From Membranipora membranacea (lineage: Eukaryota > Bryozoa > Gymnolaemata > Cheilostomatida > Membraniporidae), in contig OU612069.1 of the NCBI GenBank assembly GCA_914767715.1, forward strand, positions 15,995,387 through 16,055,386: a stretch of DNA of 60,000 nucleotides, in the 5' to 3' direction. The notes beneath the pieces were generated by a model. That model searched no databases. It worked only from the letters and a program-made list of their open reading frames with translations, and had not been told where the DNA came from. Below are positions 21,353 to 34,200 of this stretch, piece after piece. The translations under genes and the position numbers were made by a program. Each line of letters opens with the position of its first letter. Positions within the stretch are counted from its first letter, which is position 1.

Positions 21353-23022
21353 GTGAGTTTTTCTATAATTTTTATCCTATCTCACAGCGTATGAGAAGAT
21401 AATTTCTTATGATGATTATGTTTACTTACTGACTCACTGTCTGATATAATGTATAATGTATATTTTTTATCGTTTTATATGCTAACTTACTAGATCCATA
21501 TTATCATGAAAAACTACATAACAATTTATTGAATCTGGCAATTAGGTTGATAATCCTGTTGCACTCAGGGCGATTAATACTAGATCAACCAAACAAAATA
21601 AGAAAGATTGATATCTTTAATATGTAGGACTGAGTGATTACCTTGATTTTTAAAAGATATTGCAGCTGCTTCAAGTCGGTGCAAGCCAATAAAAATTTCT
21701 AGGTACAGGAGGGTGTACTTTGATCAAATATTTGAATTTCTCGGCTACAGACATGTTGAATTTTTTGGTCACATAGGTCATGCTGAAATCTGTGAAAATC
21801 TATGGAAAATAAATTAAAACGATTCAATGCCCAGTTTAGTCCAGATCATTCAGTATTTGAAAACAGGTACATTATTCAGAAGATTATTCTATATGTGATA
21901 TCTGGATGTGGTGGTCACCAATGAACTTCCTGTGGTCACACTGGTCACATGTTATACTTTTGCATGAAAATCCTTTGCTCAAATAGTGAATCAACCACTT
22001 CATGTAGCCTATGCATCTTCACAAGAAACTTGGTGTGATAGCCCGAAAAATTAGAGACGGGCTGGACACGCATTAGCTTCATTAGGCCTAGTTTGACTTG
22101 TATGATTAGAGAAACACACAATATTAGTGTTATCTCAAAACCAGTATTTTTCCGTTTGGTAATAGCTCTACATAGATAAGCGCTTGAACTGAAAATTGTT
22201 ATATACAATCATCATATTCAAACCATAGCGGTAGATGATCAAGGCTTATCACTGCTGATATCAGCTAGAATAACAGTCGCTTTCGTAATGAAAATATAGC
22301 TTTCATCACCGCCAACTTGAGTTATTTCTGAAGAGAAACTTGGATCTGGGAAGCCAATACTAACCTGCTGCACATTATGACCGTGTCATTTCAGCTAGAA
22401 ATTGCTGCTCACACACAGATAGAAAATAACAACGCTGGTGACTTCATAACTCGTGCTCAGCCAGTTTCTTGACGACACATTGGACACTAGTTTGGGTAAT
22501 TTCTTAGCAAAGTAGGGTACTCTCGAATTTCTATCAAATTTAAACTGCTTTGCTCGTATGGGGGTAACCACTCCTCCATGCCTGCAATCTCCAATTCAGT
22601 AAAACAAAATCCTAGTTCATAACAGCATCGATCAGGAAGAGGAGTGTGTTTCCCCTGGTCAATTTGAGCACAGTACAGTATGACCACATATTAAAATGTG
22701 TTTGATATACTATAAATTGATCAGAGAAGTGTTTATTATTTCAGTTGCTATAATTTATGAAAGCTTTTTTGATCGGATGATGTCACATGAGGAATATTAT
22801 CATGATTTTGTATTGCAGAATATAATTACGGTAAAAATAATAATATGAGTGTTACATCCTAGCCAGGGTAGTGACCCTGATTGGCTGCTGGTCATCCAAC
22901 AGCCAATTAGAGACAACACATTGGTTAACTACATCCTGGTGAATCATTAATCAAAGACAGCATTATGAAATGAATGAGAGCAAAGGAGAACAGCGTCAGT
23001 GACATTACGCACAGTCAGGCAA
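21353..23022. other. Intergenic region, little recognisable
   Basis: Apart from the possible small exon near 21677 and one member of the CAGCCAAT repeat family at 22861-22932, I see nothing that I can support. A 66-codon minus-strand frame at 22487-22687 has no splice context. Confidence 0.4.
22861..22932. repeat. CAGCCAAT repeat family R2, single arm
   Basis: The stretch containing CAGCCAATTAGAGACAACAC and ATTGGTTAACTA matches the arm at 32578-32643. It is probably a partial copy of the inverted-repeat element there. Confidence 0.5.
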
Positions 23023-23131
23023 CCAATCACACGCTATAAAATGGGGAGATAATTCATAGTTTACACGGGATAACACAATTCATCTTACAAAACGTATCAC
23101 AGTTTATGCTTGATACCGATTGTGTTTAGTG
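23023..23131 (+). promoter_or_regulatory. Candidate CCAAT/TATA promoter with first-exon donor
   Basis: On the + strand CCAAT (23023-23027) is followed by TATAAAA (23035-23041). About 90 bases downstream lies a strong donor (AGTG|GTAAGT, cut after 23131). A start site near 23065 would give a short non-coding first exon. Transcription would run toward and antisense to the 3' end of gene 2. No following exon was identified. Confidence 0.4.
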
Positions 23132-23660
23132 GTAAGTCGGATATCTGGGAAAAAACAAGCATTATTATTAGAAAAGCGGCGATTCATTTGCTCAGACAGG
23201 AATGGGGTTTTGCTGGAATGTAATCCAATGTGCGAAAGATATAATCAAATTGTACAAAAATAGCGAATTAGAAAATAGATTAAATAATAATCAATGAAAG
23301 TAACGGTTATCAATTTTAGCAGATTGATTGAGAAAAATATACTACAGGAATACGAGAGTGTAATTTACTGGTTAGAAGTGGTGGATGATTATAAACCCCC
23401 GTCAATTTGATTTGTCCAAAACGAGTATTATTGTTATCTATTACACTATAAAGGGTCTATCATTCAATCAAAAGGAAAAATGTAAAAATATGAACTGCTA
23501 AGAAGTATGGCACGGTTAATATAATATATAATTATATATAATATTTTGATAATTTGCACATTATCTGAAAATAATAGGGATATAAGTATAGACACACAAG
23601 TCATAAGCTTTTCTTGATTAGGGAAGCGCTTCGGTTTATCATTATGATCTAGACACAATT

Positions 23661-26600
23661 TTAGTACCTCCTCGACCCAGAGCTTCTGGATGAGGAGACA
23701 ACTCTGGATGATCTACTTGATGAGTTTCTTCCCTTTGGGACGTAGCTACCGCCCCCTAACATAGCTCTCCTCTGTTCCTCAACACGATCAGAGTCTATTC
23801 CCTTATCACTCATCTCCTGGAGAAACAATAATTTAAGAATTGTCAAGAAGTTAGAGGCTGCAGCAATTTACTCTGGCATCTAATTTGCTTGGAGAAAAAT
23901 GCAATTTGAGGCACAATGGAGCAACACCTTTGGGCTTTCATTCTGACATGCAGTGTAGGTAGGGAGACTAGCAGTGATGATAATGACTATTATGGGTGAT
24001 AAAACAACAAAATCTGACATGCAAGCAGACGTGCCAACAACAATCTCAAAATTTGGTGGGTCAATAAGACATTCATGATAGTGGTAACTGCCTTGCAAAA
24101 CTTGACACACCATATGTTGCTAACTATCATTCCTTCCGTTCATTAACACTACTCATATAACTTCAATGGGAGAAAACTAAATAGGTGTAAACCATTATAT
24201 CCCATCTTGTTATTGAGCAAGACAAACAGACCTGTTGCAATTGTGATCGTCGAGATTTCACGTTCATGTAGTCATGTGCTGATGTAGGTGATGTAACCAT
24301 GCTGACTTTATGACTGTATCCACCATCATTACACCCACCGCTGCCGCTGATGACATTGTTATTATTGTTATAGTAACCACCCTGTGATTGTGAGAGAAAC
24401 AAAGATTGTGCAAGTGCTTGTTTGATAAGTTTTAGAGTACATGTAGGAATTAGAGACCAGCTCTTCCTCTTCCTTTTAAACCACATATTTTGGCCGTATT
24501 GGGTAACTAACTCTGCATTTGAATTGCTCTACTATTTGCATTGTAGTTGTATGTTGGCAAACTGAAGTCTCTAGCCTTCATTCATTGGACCTTAGGGATT
24601 ACGAAGCCCGGGGAAGAGGATCAATATTACACTGATAGTCTAAGCTAGTTTTCAGTTTTAACAACAAGCCTTCTTCCAACTTCTAGATACAACTAATAAA
24701 GTTGTGATCTGCTGATGGATAAAAGTCAAACCACATCTCTGTGGCTACCCTATAAGTTTGACAAAGAGGACATAACAACAGTGAAGAGTGACAAATCATG
24801 CATTTAACCAAGTGTAAAAACAGAAAACAACACCCATGCAACACAGTTATGCGATTTTTTAGGAAAAACATGTATAACATCAAACCAATCTGACCATAAA
24901 CAGCTATTAGAGTATAAAGAGCCTCATCTTATACATAGAATATGCTGATCTGAGTCAACTTGACACGCACTCACCCCATCACTTCTTGTACCAGCGCTCT
25001 GACTCGACTCGTAGTGATAGTTCTGACTTCTCTCCTGGCCTTGACCTCTGACTCCGCCCATATCATACTGATCTCCGCCTCCTCCTCTTTGTCCGGAGCT
25101 ATGGAAGTAGCTGTCGTCTGTGTCGAATATCTGCTCAGCAGGTGCGTGAATGTACGAGTCATCACGGCGCTCACGACGATCTGACCTGACTACACTCTGC
25201 TGGGGTGCTGACTTCTGTTGATGGCTGAAAGGCATAATGACATAATATAAATAATAAATAAATAATAAATAATATAAATTTAAAGGCACGAATTTAAAGG
25301 CATAAATGAGGATGTGATATAAACTTTAATATGAATGCTTCAAAGTTATATTGATAAATGTGAGTTAGGTCAAAGATGGCTTACAGGGGCAAGGAGTTTT
25401 GCATCCCTCATAAAACAAAATAATCGCTATAACGAAGCAGTCTCAAAACTTGATACATCGCGTACCAAATTGTATTCACCAATTTGCCCGAGCTATGGTA
25501 GCTAGAGATATTACTCTTTGTAAACTTTCAATTCAATTGCCTAAAATGCTAAAATGAACTTAGTTGAAGTGATTGGATAAAGTAGTACGAATTAGCATAG
25601 AGGAGTTGAGAACTGTTTAGAACACGGAAGCCTATCCTCTTTGTGAGCCAGGACTATATCCAATTCCAAGAATCTAGGTAAGGATAACACATGGTCATCC
25701 CTCTCTTCAAATGACTATTGCTTTGTTCCAATGTGTGTGAACGGCACCTACTGAGTTTATGCTACATTCAATACAGCATAGCAACTGATTGACTAAAAAC
25801 TAATCTCACCTTCTCTCGACCCTTATATATCCTTCATTATCATCCATATCATCTCTTGACCCTCTGAATGACCTTTGACCTCCATGCGACCTTGACCAAT
25901 GACCTCTCTCATCCTCATACTGTACTCTTCTTTGAGAAGATGAGTGATGTGGATGTCGGTCTTCTACATGCGTAGTTACATTCTCCTCATATGTAGTATG
26001 GCTTGATTGAGTATTTTGTGGTCCACTGAACCTGCATAACAAAACAAAAAAAGTTTTCAAGAAAGCTTTTGCTATGGGATGGTTGGTGAAGGAAATTCAA
26101 TTACATTTCAAAGTTTCCTCACCGCCAATAGAACCATAACAACACTGCCTTGAATGCCGAAGACTGGCTCTCAGAGAGGGGTATCTTAAATGAGTGTACT
26201 TTTACATGCATTACGCGTGTAATATATGTGGTGTATTTGCATGCATATATTAATATCCTACCTGTTTTCTTGGTTTTGATGATATTCCTCAATAACTTCA
26301 TCTCTGGGGCTGACAAAACCTGATCCGCGTCCTTCCCTTGACCTGGAAAACAATATTCATAATTATTCTTTTGAAAGTATAGCAGGCTTTGAAACTCACA
26401 ACAGGGAACAGGACCTAACTCAATAAGTATTTCTAAAGCTGAGAATTTAGGTCTGTCGCTAGCCTCATAAGCCAGCTTAAATCCAGGAGCTTTGTGACCA
26501 CCTCAGAGCTTTTAGAGACACTGAAATCTTCATGACGCAGTGACCTCCACCTATTATACAAACATGATCACACAATCTTTGGTGGATTGTTCCAAAAATT

Positions 26601-29600
26601 GCAAGCTATTATAATTTTCTTTCAGATAGATACACCAAAAGGTGCTCAGGGCTTGAAAAACTTATCCAAAAATTATCATGGGCGTCTTGAACCCAAGGCT
26701 GCTGTGATACCATTTGCTCTATCTGACCAGGCATACTAAAATGTAGCCTGTCTTGACAAGCTTTGGCAGTTGTTGGGTTAGTAGTTCAAGGTTCTCTTCC
26801 CCCAACTAACAAAGCTTGTCAAGACAAGCCAAGTAATTCGGAGGTGTCTTCATTCACATACCTTGCAATCTCCAGTTCACTGGCTGATTTTTTAAAGTAA
26901 CGCTCAGCATCTTGTAACATTCTGTTTATATCTGTAGTGTTACTAGCCGGACCTGCTCGGCTGCCCCGGGAGGAGTGCTGCTGCTGCTGCTGCTGCTGCA
27001 TCTGAGAGGAGCTGCTTGTCTTGTCTGATCGAGATGATGTCGGCATATCAGAATAATACCCAGACTCGTAATCCTACAATACGGGACAAGATAAGAAAAA
27101 TTACACCAAGTATTCTGGAATGCAACAACAACCTGTTATACTGAAGAATATCAGAGACCTAAACTACTGCTTTCGGATCATTGATACATACCACATAATT
27201 TAGTCATTATAATACATCAATATTTTATTATCATATATAATTGTACCACAATATTAAATTATTATAACATAGTGTACAACTCATATCCTTCTCTCATTTA
27301 TGTTTTTTTTAATTTCCATTCGGATCTTGGTAGCAATCAACTGTCTTTGTAGATTTATTTTCTCATCCTTGAATCAGTGAAATTACAAAAGAAAGCTTTA
27401 GAGAGAAAGCATGCATCAAGTGTCATTATTTTAAATTTGGCTTAGTCCTTACCTTAGCATGATACCCCAGCATCCTGGCCTTGTCCTCATTGACATCCCT
27501 GTAGTTTCTATCGTTGCCATGGTTATGACCTCTATGCTCCTCCCTGATGACCTCTCGTCTCTCTTCATGAACTTCTCTTCTGTTACTATCAGAGTTGTCC
27601 CCATCTCCATACAGTAGATTCTCATGTGAGGCTGCTCTACGTCGAGCCATCTATAATATGAGCAGGTGGATGTGAATATCATGTGAAATAGTTTGCGACA
27701 AGGGAAGATGAGACAAGAGACGACAGAAGTTTACTAAAGTGTGATATTATATGTCACAAAATGCAGATTAAAAGGACTAATATGCAAAATATTACAGCAA
27801 GGTCACAATATGTGTATACTTGCTAGAAGGAAGAAGTGGCAAAAAAATCAAACATCACCTAGGCCTACGGACAGAAGATTGAAGCATGTTTAAAAACCTG
27901 AGCATACTTAGGTGAATGACGAATTGTCTACTGTTCTCCGAGCGGAATACCATTAATCTCCAAAGATCAATTTAGTTGGTTGTACAGTCAGTAAAGAAGA
28001 GGTATACACCCGAGGGTGCTGGGGGCTGGAACAATCAACCTTGAAAGCTCCCCCAATGGGATTCAAACCCACAACTCTTGCGGCACTAATCGCCTGGCAG
28101 TGAATAGCAAGCGCGCTAACTGATTGCGCCATCTCACCATCCCCAAAAAAGAATGGGTTGATGGCGCTAATTAGCAAGCCTGCTATTCACTATTCAGATT
28201 TGTGTTCTCTCGTCCCATAGCAGTTAGGTTATTGGATTGAAACTGAAGGCATTTTTTGTGGCCCAATTCAAAGCATGAGTAATTTTCACGGTTCATGCAT
28301 CATAAATAATACCTCAGATTGCCCTCCTGATCTGCTGCTGGAATCCTGTACACCATTATGATATTCCCTGACCTCAGTTGTCTCCTCCACATGATAACCC
28401 CGTCCCTCTGGAGATTGTCCTCTCCTGTCTGGTGAGTGTGACAAATCCTCATTACTGCTCATGACTAAAAACATCATAATAATGTGTCATAAATTTAAAT
28501 CGGCACAAAAGCGCAAAAGGAAATGATTTATTCCATCATCTATTTCATTACTGCTCATGACTTAAACAAGCATCATAATGTCATAATCAGTGCAAAAGGA
28601 ACGATTGCCTTGTCTTACTAGGCGGAATGAGGTAGTTGATGGAATAAATCAGTCAGAATACAGACCGTATTTGCACCAAACGTGTTCAGAGAAATGAAAA
28701 TCTGTATTACCGTTTAGTACAAATATCCATTTCTGTTCTTGAACGCTCGATAATTTTATAACAATTATTTAGACAGCTTCCCATTTTTGGAACTTCATTT
28801 GTCTTGTACCCATCACGCCACATCTTTGTCAAGGTATAGTTCCATATTCCCTAGTGAAACTGTACATCAAAAAGTCTTCAATATTCATATTATGAGGAGG
28901 AAATTTTTGTGGCAGAAATTAAAAAGAGGGCAACAAGTTACAGTTAACTCACTTTTCTTGAGCTCATTCTGTCTCTGTTTGACTCCGCTAATTCTCTCAC
29001 TGAAGAGGAGCTCCTCTCCTCGTCTCAGCTGCTGTCTGGACTTTCTGTCTCCTCCTCCTCCACCAGCAGAGGAAGCTCCGCCCCCTCCACCAGCTGATGA
29101 GGCCATATAGCTGTACTCCTCTTGACTTTGACTATAAATGACAATTAATCATAATTGCTATTGATAATTGGTGATTTTGAGTTATCCCCTCACTTGTTGG
29201 GCTGTTGATGCAGATAATTTTCATCAATTTCAATTTATACTTTTTTGTATATTCCTTGTTTATGATTGGCATTGATAAGAATGCATGGATTCGTATTAAA
29301 TCACACAGTATGGCGGTTTGTGACGATGTTTCATCTGTATATAACTTTGAATCAGTAATTGGATCTATAGCTAGAAATCAGGCAGCTTTTATGTTATGCC
29401 TTGATTGACATCCCATTAACAACCTTCTAAAACGCAGGCAAGCTACTCGATTGGAATTTTACAAGAGGTCTGCTGCATCATTATTGTACATTAGAATCAA
29501 CCAAATGGAATAAATACAATCATTTGACCATACAAAAATTGCCATGTGGAGGGTCAGATGTGTTCCCCTTATCCAGAATATATATCAGTGATGATAGGAC

Positions 29601-31284
29601 AGAAATAGTCAGAGCGGTGTATGCTCAATGTGACAGAAAATTAGTCTTTTGCAGTTACCATTTAAATTGTAGGAAAGAGGAATTGTGAGGGCTGATGGTA
29701 AAAATTAACAGTGGGATAATCAATTCGCTCAAAACGGTGTTGTGAAAGCTAACAGATTGATTCAAAAAGGTTATGGCATTGGTTATTGTCACAAAAACTA
29801 AAAAATGTTTATTCCCTAATAGTCTTACCTTTGCATTCTGTTGGGAGATGGGCTCCTACTTCTGTCATCATAATACTCTCTTCTTGATTCAGATGTAGTT
29901 CTCTCACTGTATCCTGGTGGTGAAATATCACGTTGAGGTGAGCGGTCACGGCTTGGTGACATGCCACGCCTTGGTGAAATGCCACGACGAGGTGAAATGC
30001 TGCGGCGATCAACTCCTATCACATCATGTCTTGGATCGTGTAGTCTACCTCTTGAAGGTCTAGAATCAATATTTAACCGGTAACATAGAGATTTAGCAAG
30101 GCCATCAAAAATCAGGATACAGCAAGGAGGAAATTAAACATCTTCAAGTGCGAAATTAACCAAAGGGTTTCCATACCCTAACTGCAAAATACTTTTAGTT
30201 ATGGCTCACTTACATATTCATGTTTTTACGGTTTTGCTCAAAGAAACTTCTCTGGTTGGCTGTTCCTGTCCTCACAGGAGAAGGACTTCTTGATCTGCAA
30301 AGTAACACCAAACATGCTACACAAATTTTATACCTAATAAAATTTACCACGTTGAATTCACTTCTCAATCCCTGTGGGTCAAGATATTAGCAGATTTTTC
30401 TTCTTGCTCTTTCTGGCCAAACTTAACCATAGAGGCCAATCATTTAATCTTATGAGACTTTAGTATTCCTGTTAACTAATATTAAGCCACCCTCAAACTA
30501 GCTCATCTAACCTTATGCTAGTAATTGATTCCGTAGGTTAGATAAAGTGTTGAGGATTTTACCTCCTGTAACCATTGTTCTGATTGCTGCTGCTGCTCCT
30601 CTGTTGACTAGAGTATTCAGTCTCCACTCTACTGTTATCATCAAATCTGTTAGCCATATTTCTACCATCAAACATTGGCAGGCCAAACTCGGGTGGTGGC
30701 GAGGGAGTCCTCATCTTCTGTCTGTAGTATTCTGAAGACCTTTGGCTGAAAAAATACAATAGAATCGATATAAAACATCTCTCAATGGATACGAAGCAGA
30801 AATGAAAAGGGTACAGGTGCTCTAACCTCATGATGCAGTTAAATATTGTTCCAATTAAGTCTGAATTAGGGTACAGATACATATTGAATGAATGATCTGG
30901 GAATTCTATTCACCGATGCAGAGCAGTTGGGCAAATAAAGGACCAGAATTTGTTGAGAAACTCACTTTCTGATTCTTTCGGGGTCCAAAGAACTTAGTGT
31001 CAGATTGTCAATGGCAGAATTTGTAGAGTGAGTTGTGGTTTTACTAGTTGTCCTAATACTAGCACTATGTCCCCCACTGTGTCCTCCACCATGTCCTCCA
31101 CGGTTGAGTGATCCGCTGTGAGATTGCCCATGATTGGCTGATGAGCTGTAGTTAGCACCTTGACTATGGCTAGTAGAGGATGAGTGATGACCGTTAGCGC
31201 CTGATGATTTACCAAAAGCTCTCTCCTTCTCGTGTGGATCTCTTATATAGTTTCCGGACAAGAAGTGCTTAGCTGCTTCACCAC
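23661..31284 (-). CDS. Gene 2 C-terminal low-complexity region (exons 22-34)
   Basis: This region contains a Gly/His/Ser run (GGHGGGHSGGHS near 31080), an SP/RS array (SISPRRGISPRRGMSPSRD near 29970) and a poly-Gly stretch in exon 28953-29131. A CAG-encoded run of seven Gln lies at 26979-26999, and EERREVIREEHRGH-type charge clusters occur. The end is a Ser/Arg tail (SSSRSSRVVSSSRSSGSRRY). The tail recalls Gly-Ser-Arg tails of some cytoskeletal linkers, but that resemblance is weak. The stop is TAA at 23661-23663. No canonical AATAAA was noticed downstream. Confidence 0.75.
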
Positions 31285-34200
31285 CTGATAAGTTTGAACA
31301 TGTTGACTTGTTGAATATGGATTCTAAGAGAAAGTTTGCAGGGAGACTTGGCAAGGTGGTTAAAATGGGTTTGGAAATTGTTGGGCTCTAATCCTTCCAA
31401 TGTCCAAACACTTCTTGGGATGTACAGCGATCAAGGTAAGCTGATGCAAAAATATATATCTACCATAGAACTTTTCAGGATGGACAACGTGAGTGCCAAG
31501 AGAAAGCACAAATAATCAACGACATCATACATAAACCTGATGTTCATAATATTGTGTCTTTTCCAACAATGAAATCCTAGAGAATCAACGAGGAAACTTA
31601 CCCAGAATGCCGAGGTCATCTTTATCTCCTTCGCCGGTTACGTTCATTAGAGCTGAGAATATTTTATAAGTATCAGTAGCGTCGAGTTCATGTGCAGATT
31701 GCTGCTGAGCTGGTAATCCAAGTCTAGCTGCCTCCTCAGCTCTGGCATTTAGAGCTGCTTTGTGTGCTATGCAAAATATCAACAGGTGTGTCAAGGTCGG
31801 ACCTAAATTTGTTTTACGCTGCTGTATATCTATGAAGATACGCAATAGTATATGTAGCGAAGCTTTGCAAACAGCGAGAACTGCAATAAGTTCATACATC
31901 TAAACTATCCTGCGCCCTGTTACATACTCAAAGTACTTTCTAGAAGAGATTCTGGTTGATGAAAAGGGAAGGGAAATCGCTAAAAGAAATCGCTAAGCTG
32001 GACAAGACGGGGCTTTGGGCTGCTAAATAACAAGCCTTCCGAAATGCGGCTGCTGGCCTAGGCATACTGAGACTTAACATGCAAACTCAACAGCATTAGG
32101 CAGTTGACTGGGTGCAAGAAAATAAGAAACAAAACGTAGCGAAGCTAAGAGGGTGCCGTGGTGAAATGTAAACAAGTTACCATGTTTCAACTGATGGCAT
32201 CTTCTATTGGAAGCTATAGGAAAGAAATAACTTTTGACAAACAATTGATATGACAACTAAATAGAAATAATAACAAATAAATGTTTAAAGTATCAAAACT
32301 CAAACGAAGTATGGGAGGGATCGGAATTTGAAGTAGAATGAATGAGCTACACTCTAAGCACACGGAATAACCCACAATCATACCACTAAAACCTTAAACT
32401 ATACCACTCTGCATGTACCGCATTACATAGCCAATGTGTGGCTCTCACCTGATTGGCTGTTGGGTAACAAAGAGAGCCAATGCCAGGCCGCTGAGAGTAC
32501 CTATTTTGTGATATAGTGGATGTGAAACATTCACATTCACTTCAGTATCAATAGGTAGTTTCAGGAAAGTATTATCTGGCCTGCCATTGGCTCCCTCTCC
32601 CTCTCACCAGCCAACCAGAGACAACACATTGGCTAGCATAACTGTGTGTGTTTATGGGTTTACATGTACCAGGAATCTGTTTCTTCTTTTTTAAATGGAT
32701 GTGAAGGCTATACCGTAACACATAACTGCCCTTACCATCGAGTATTTTCTGATAAAGCCTTCTAGTCTCCTCACATCTCATAAGATCGATCTCGATGGTC
32801 CTTGTCACAGTGACTGAGCTCTTCCTCCATAAGTTATTATCAACATCAACAGGAAGTATCCTCTCGGCGGTGACCTTGACAGCGATGGCCGCCACTCCGT
32901 TCTCATTAATGCCGAGGTCTACATGCTCCTCGACTGTGTCTAAATCTATCTGACCTGAATTGAGGAAAATTCAAAATCTGTTAGGAATAGTGTAGGCCTA
33001 AAGAGTTTGCAGAAACAGCTGGAACTCAACATTCCTCCATTTTATCTCACAAGCATCTTCACCAGACCATTATCTTGACCCAGTTGTTGGTTGCATTTTG
33101 TAAACACAAGGAGGTGAGACACAGAAATCAGTTTCGGAGATCGGACACACTTGTGTCTTTCTCAACAAAAGAAATACAAGAATGGAAACCATGATTTTAT
33201 ATTATCTTATTAATTGAGGATGACATATTACAATATAATGTAATCAAATGAATTTGTGTAAGATCACACGAACCATCATCAGTGACGGACATCCTGTAAT
33301 CTCCCACTAAGTCCTCCTCCTTGTGATCGACGTGTATATTCTGTCTGATGCCGGCCTTTATCTCTCTGATCTTACGCTGCCTCTCCATCTGAGCCTCAAA
33401 CTCTTTCCTCTTACGCTGGATCTCCTCTAGCTCCTTAGAGTGAGTTGGTACGAAATTATAATCTGAAAATAAAGGATAATACGGATGGATGGATTTATTA
33501 CTAGGTCATAAATATCTGCTATTATTAGTGGGAAATTAAAAAAACTAAAAAGGCAAAGAAAAACATTTGGCGGTAGAAACATATGCAGCTCTGTACTCCA
33601 ATTCGCGGCAGCGCTCTGATGGCCATTAATATTACTTCAGAGATATGGACTTATCATCTTAGCATGAAATACAAGATCATCATTTACATATACAGATACA
33701 TTCTGGTAGAGATTGTGTGGAATTTAAAATATAAAAGAACTTTTACTTCAAACATGCAAACTATCGGTGAGACTTAAAAAAGAACCTCAGCACTCACCGA
33801 CACCATCGAGTATACTCTTCTTAACCACCTCGCTAGTAGTCTTACTAGTAATCTCATCTATTATCTCCTGTTCTGTCTTAGGTCTGTTTGTGTGCCACGC
33901 TTCAGTGAATAGTGACTTTCTGTCGCCGTCAAAGAACCTTTAATAATAAAGATAGAGACATGGTATAGAGTTCGGAGTTGTCCAGCTTTTATCAAGGAGC
34001 GGAAAACTCCGACTGTTGCAAATGCATTAAGTAAGAGGTGTCAACATGAAATTATTGCGATTTCCTTTTTGTTGCAGTTTTTTTTAAACCATGACAGCTT
34101 CGTAAAACTACAATAGCCTTCATAGAAATTCATTTCCCCAAAATTGTGTTTTCTACATTATATTTAGATAAATTAACCTGTTAGTCGTCTGTTCTGTGTG

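Noticed and set aside
22487-22687. 66-codon minus-strand frame in the intergenic region
   Set aside because: No acceptor, donor, promoter or poly(A) context, and composition is not persuasive.
26979-26999. Pathological triplet-repeat expansion
   Set aside because: Only about seven CAG codons encoding Gln, a normal short tract.
27970-28144. Functional tRNA gene
   Set aside because: It has A and B boxes but no proper cloverleaf and is fused to a body shared with a second copy, so SINE-like is the better reading.
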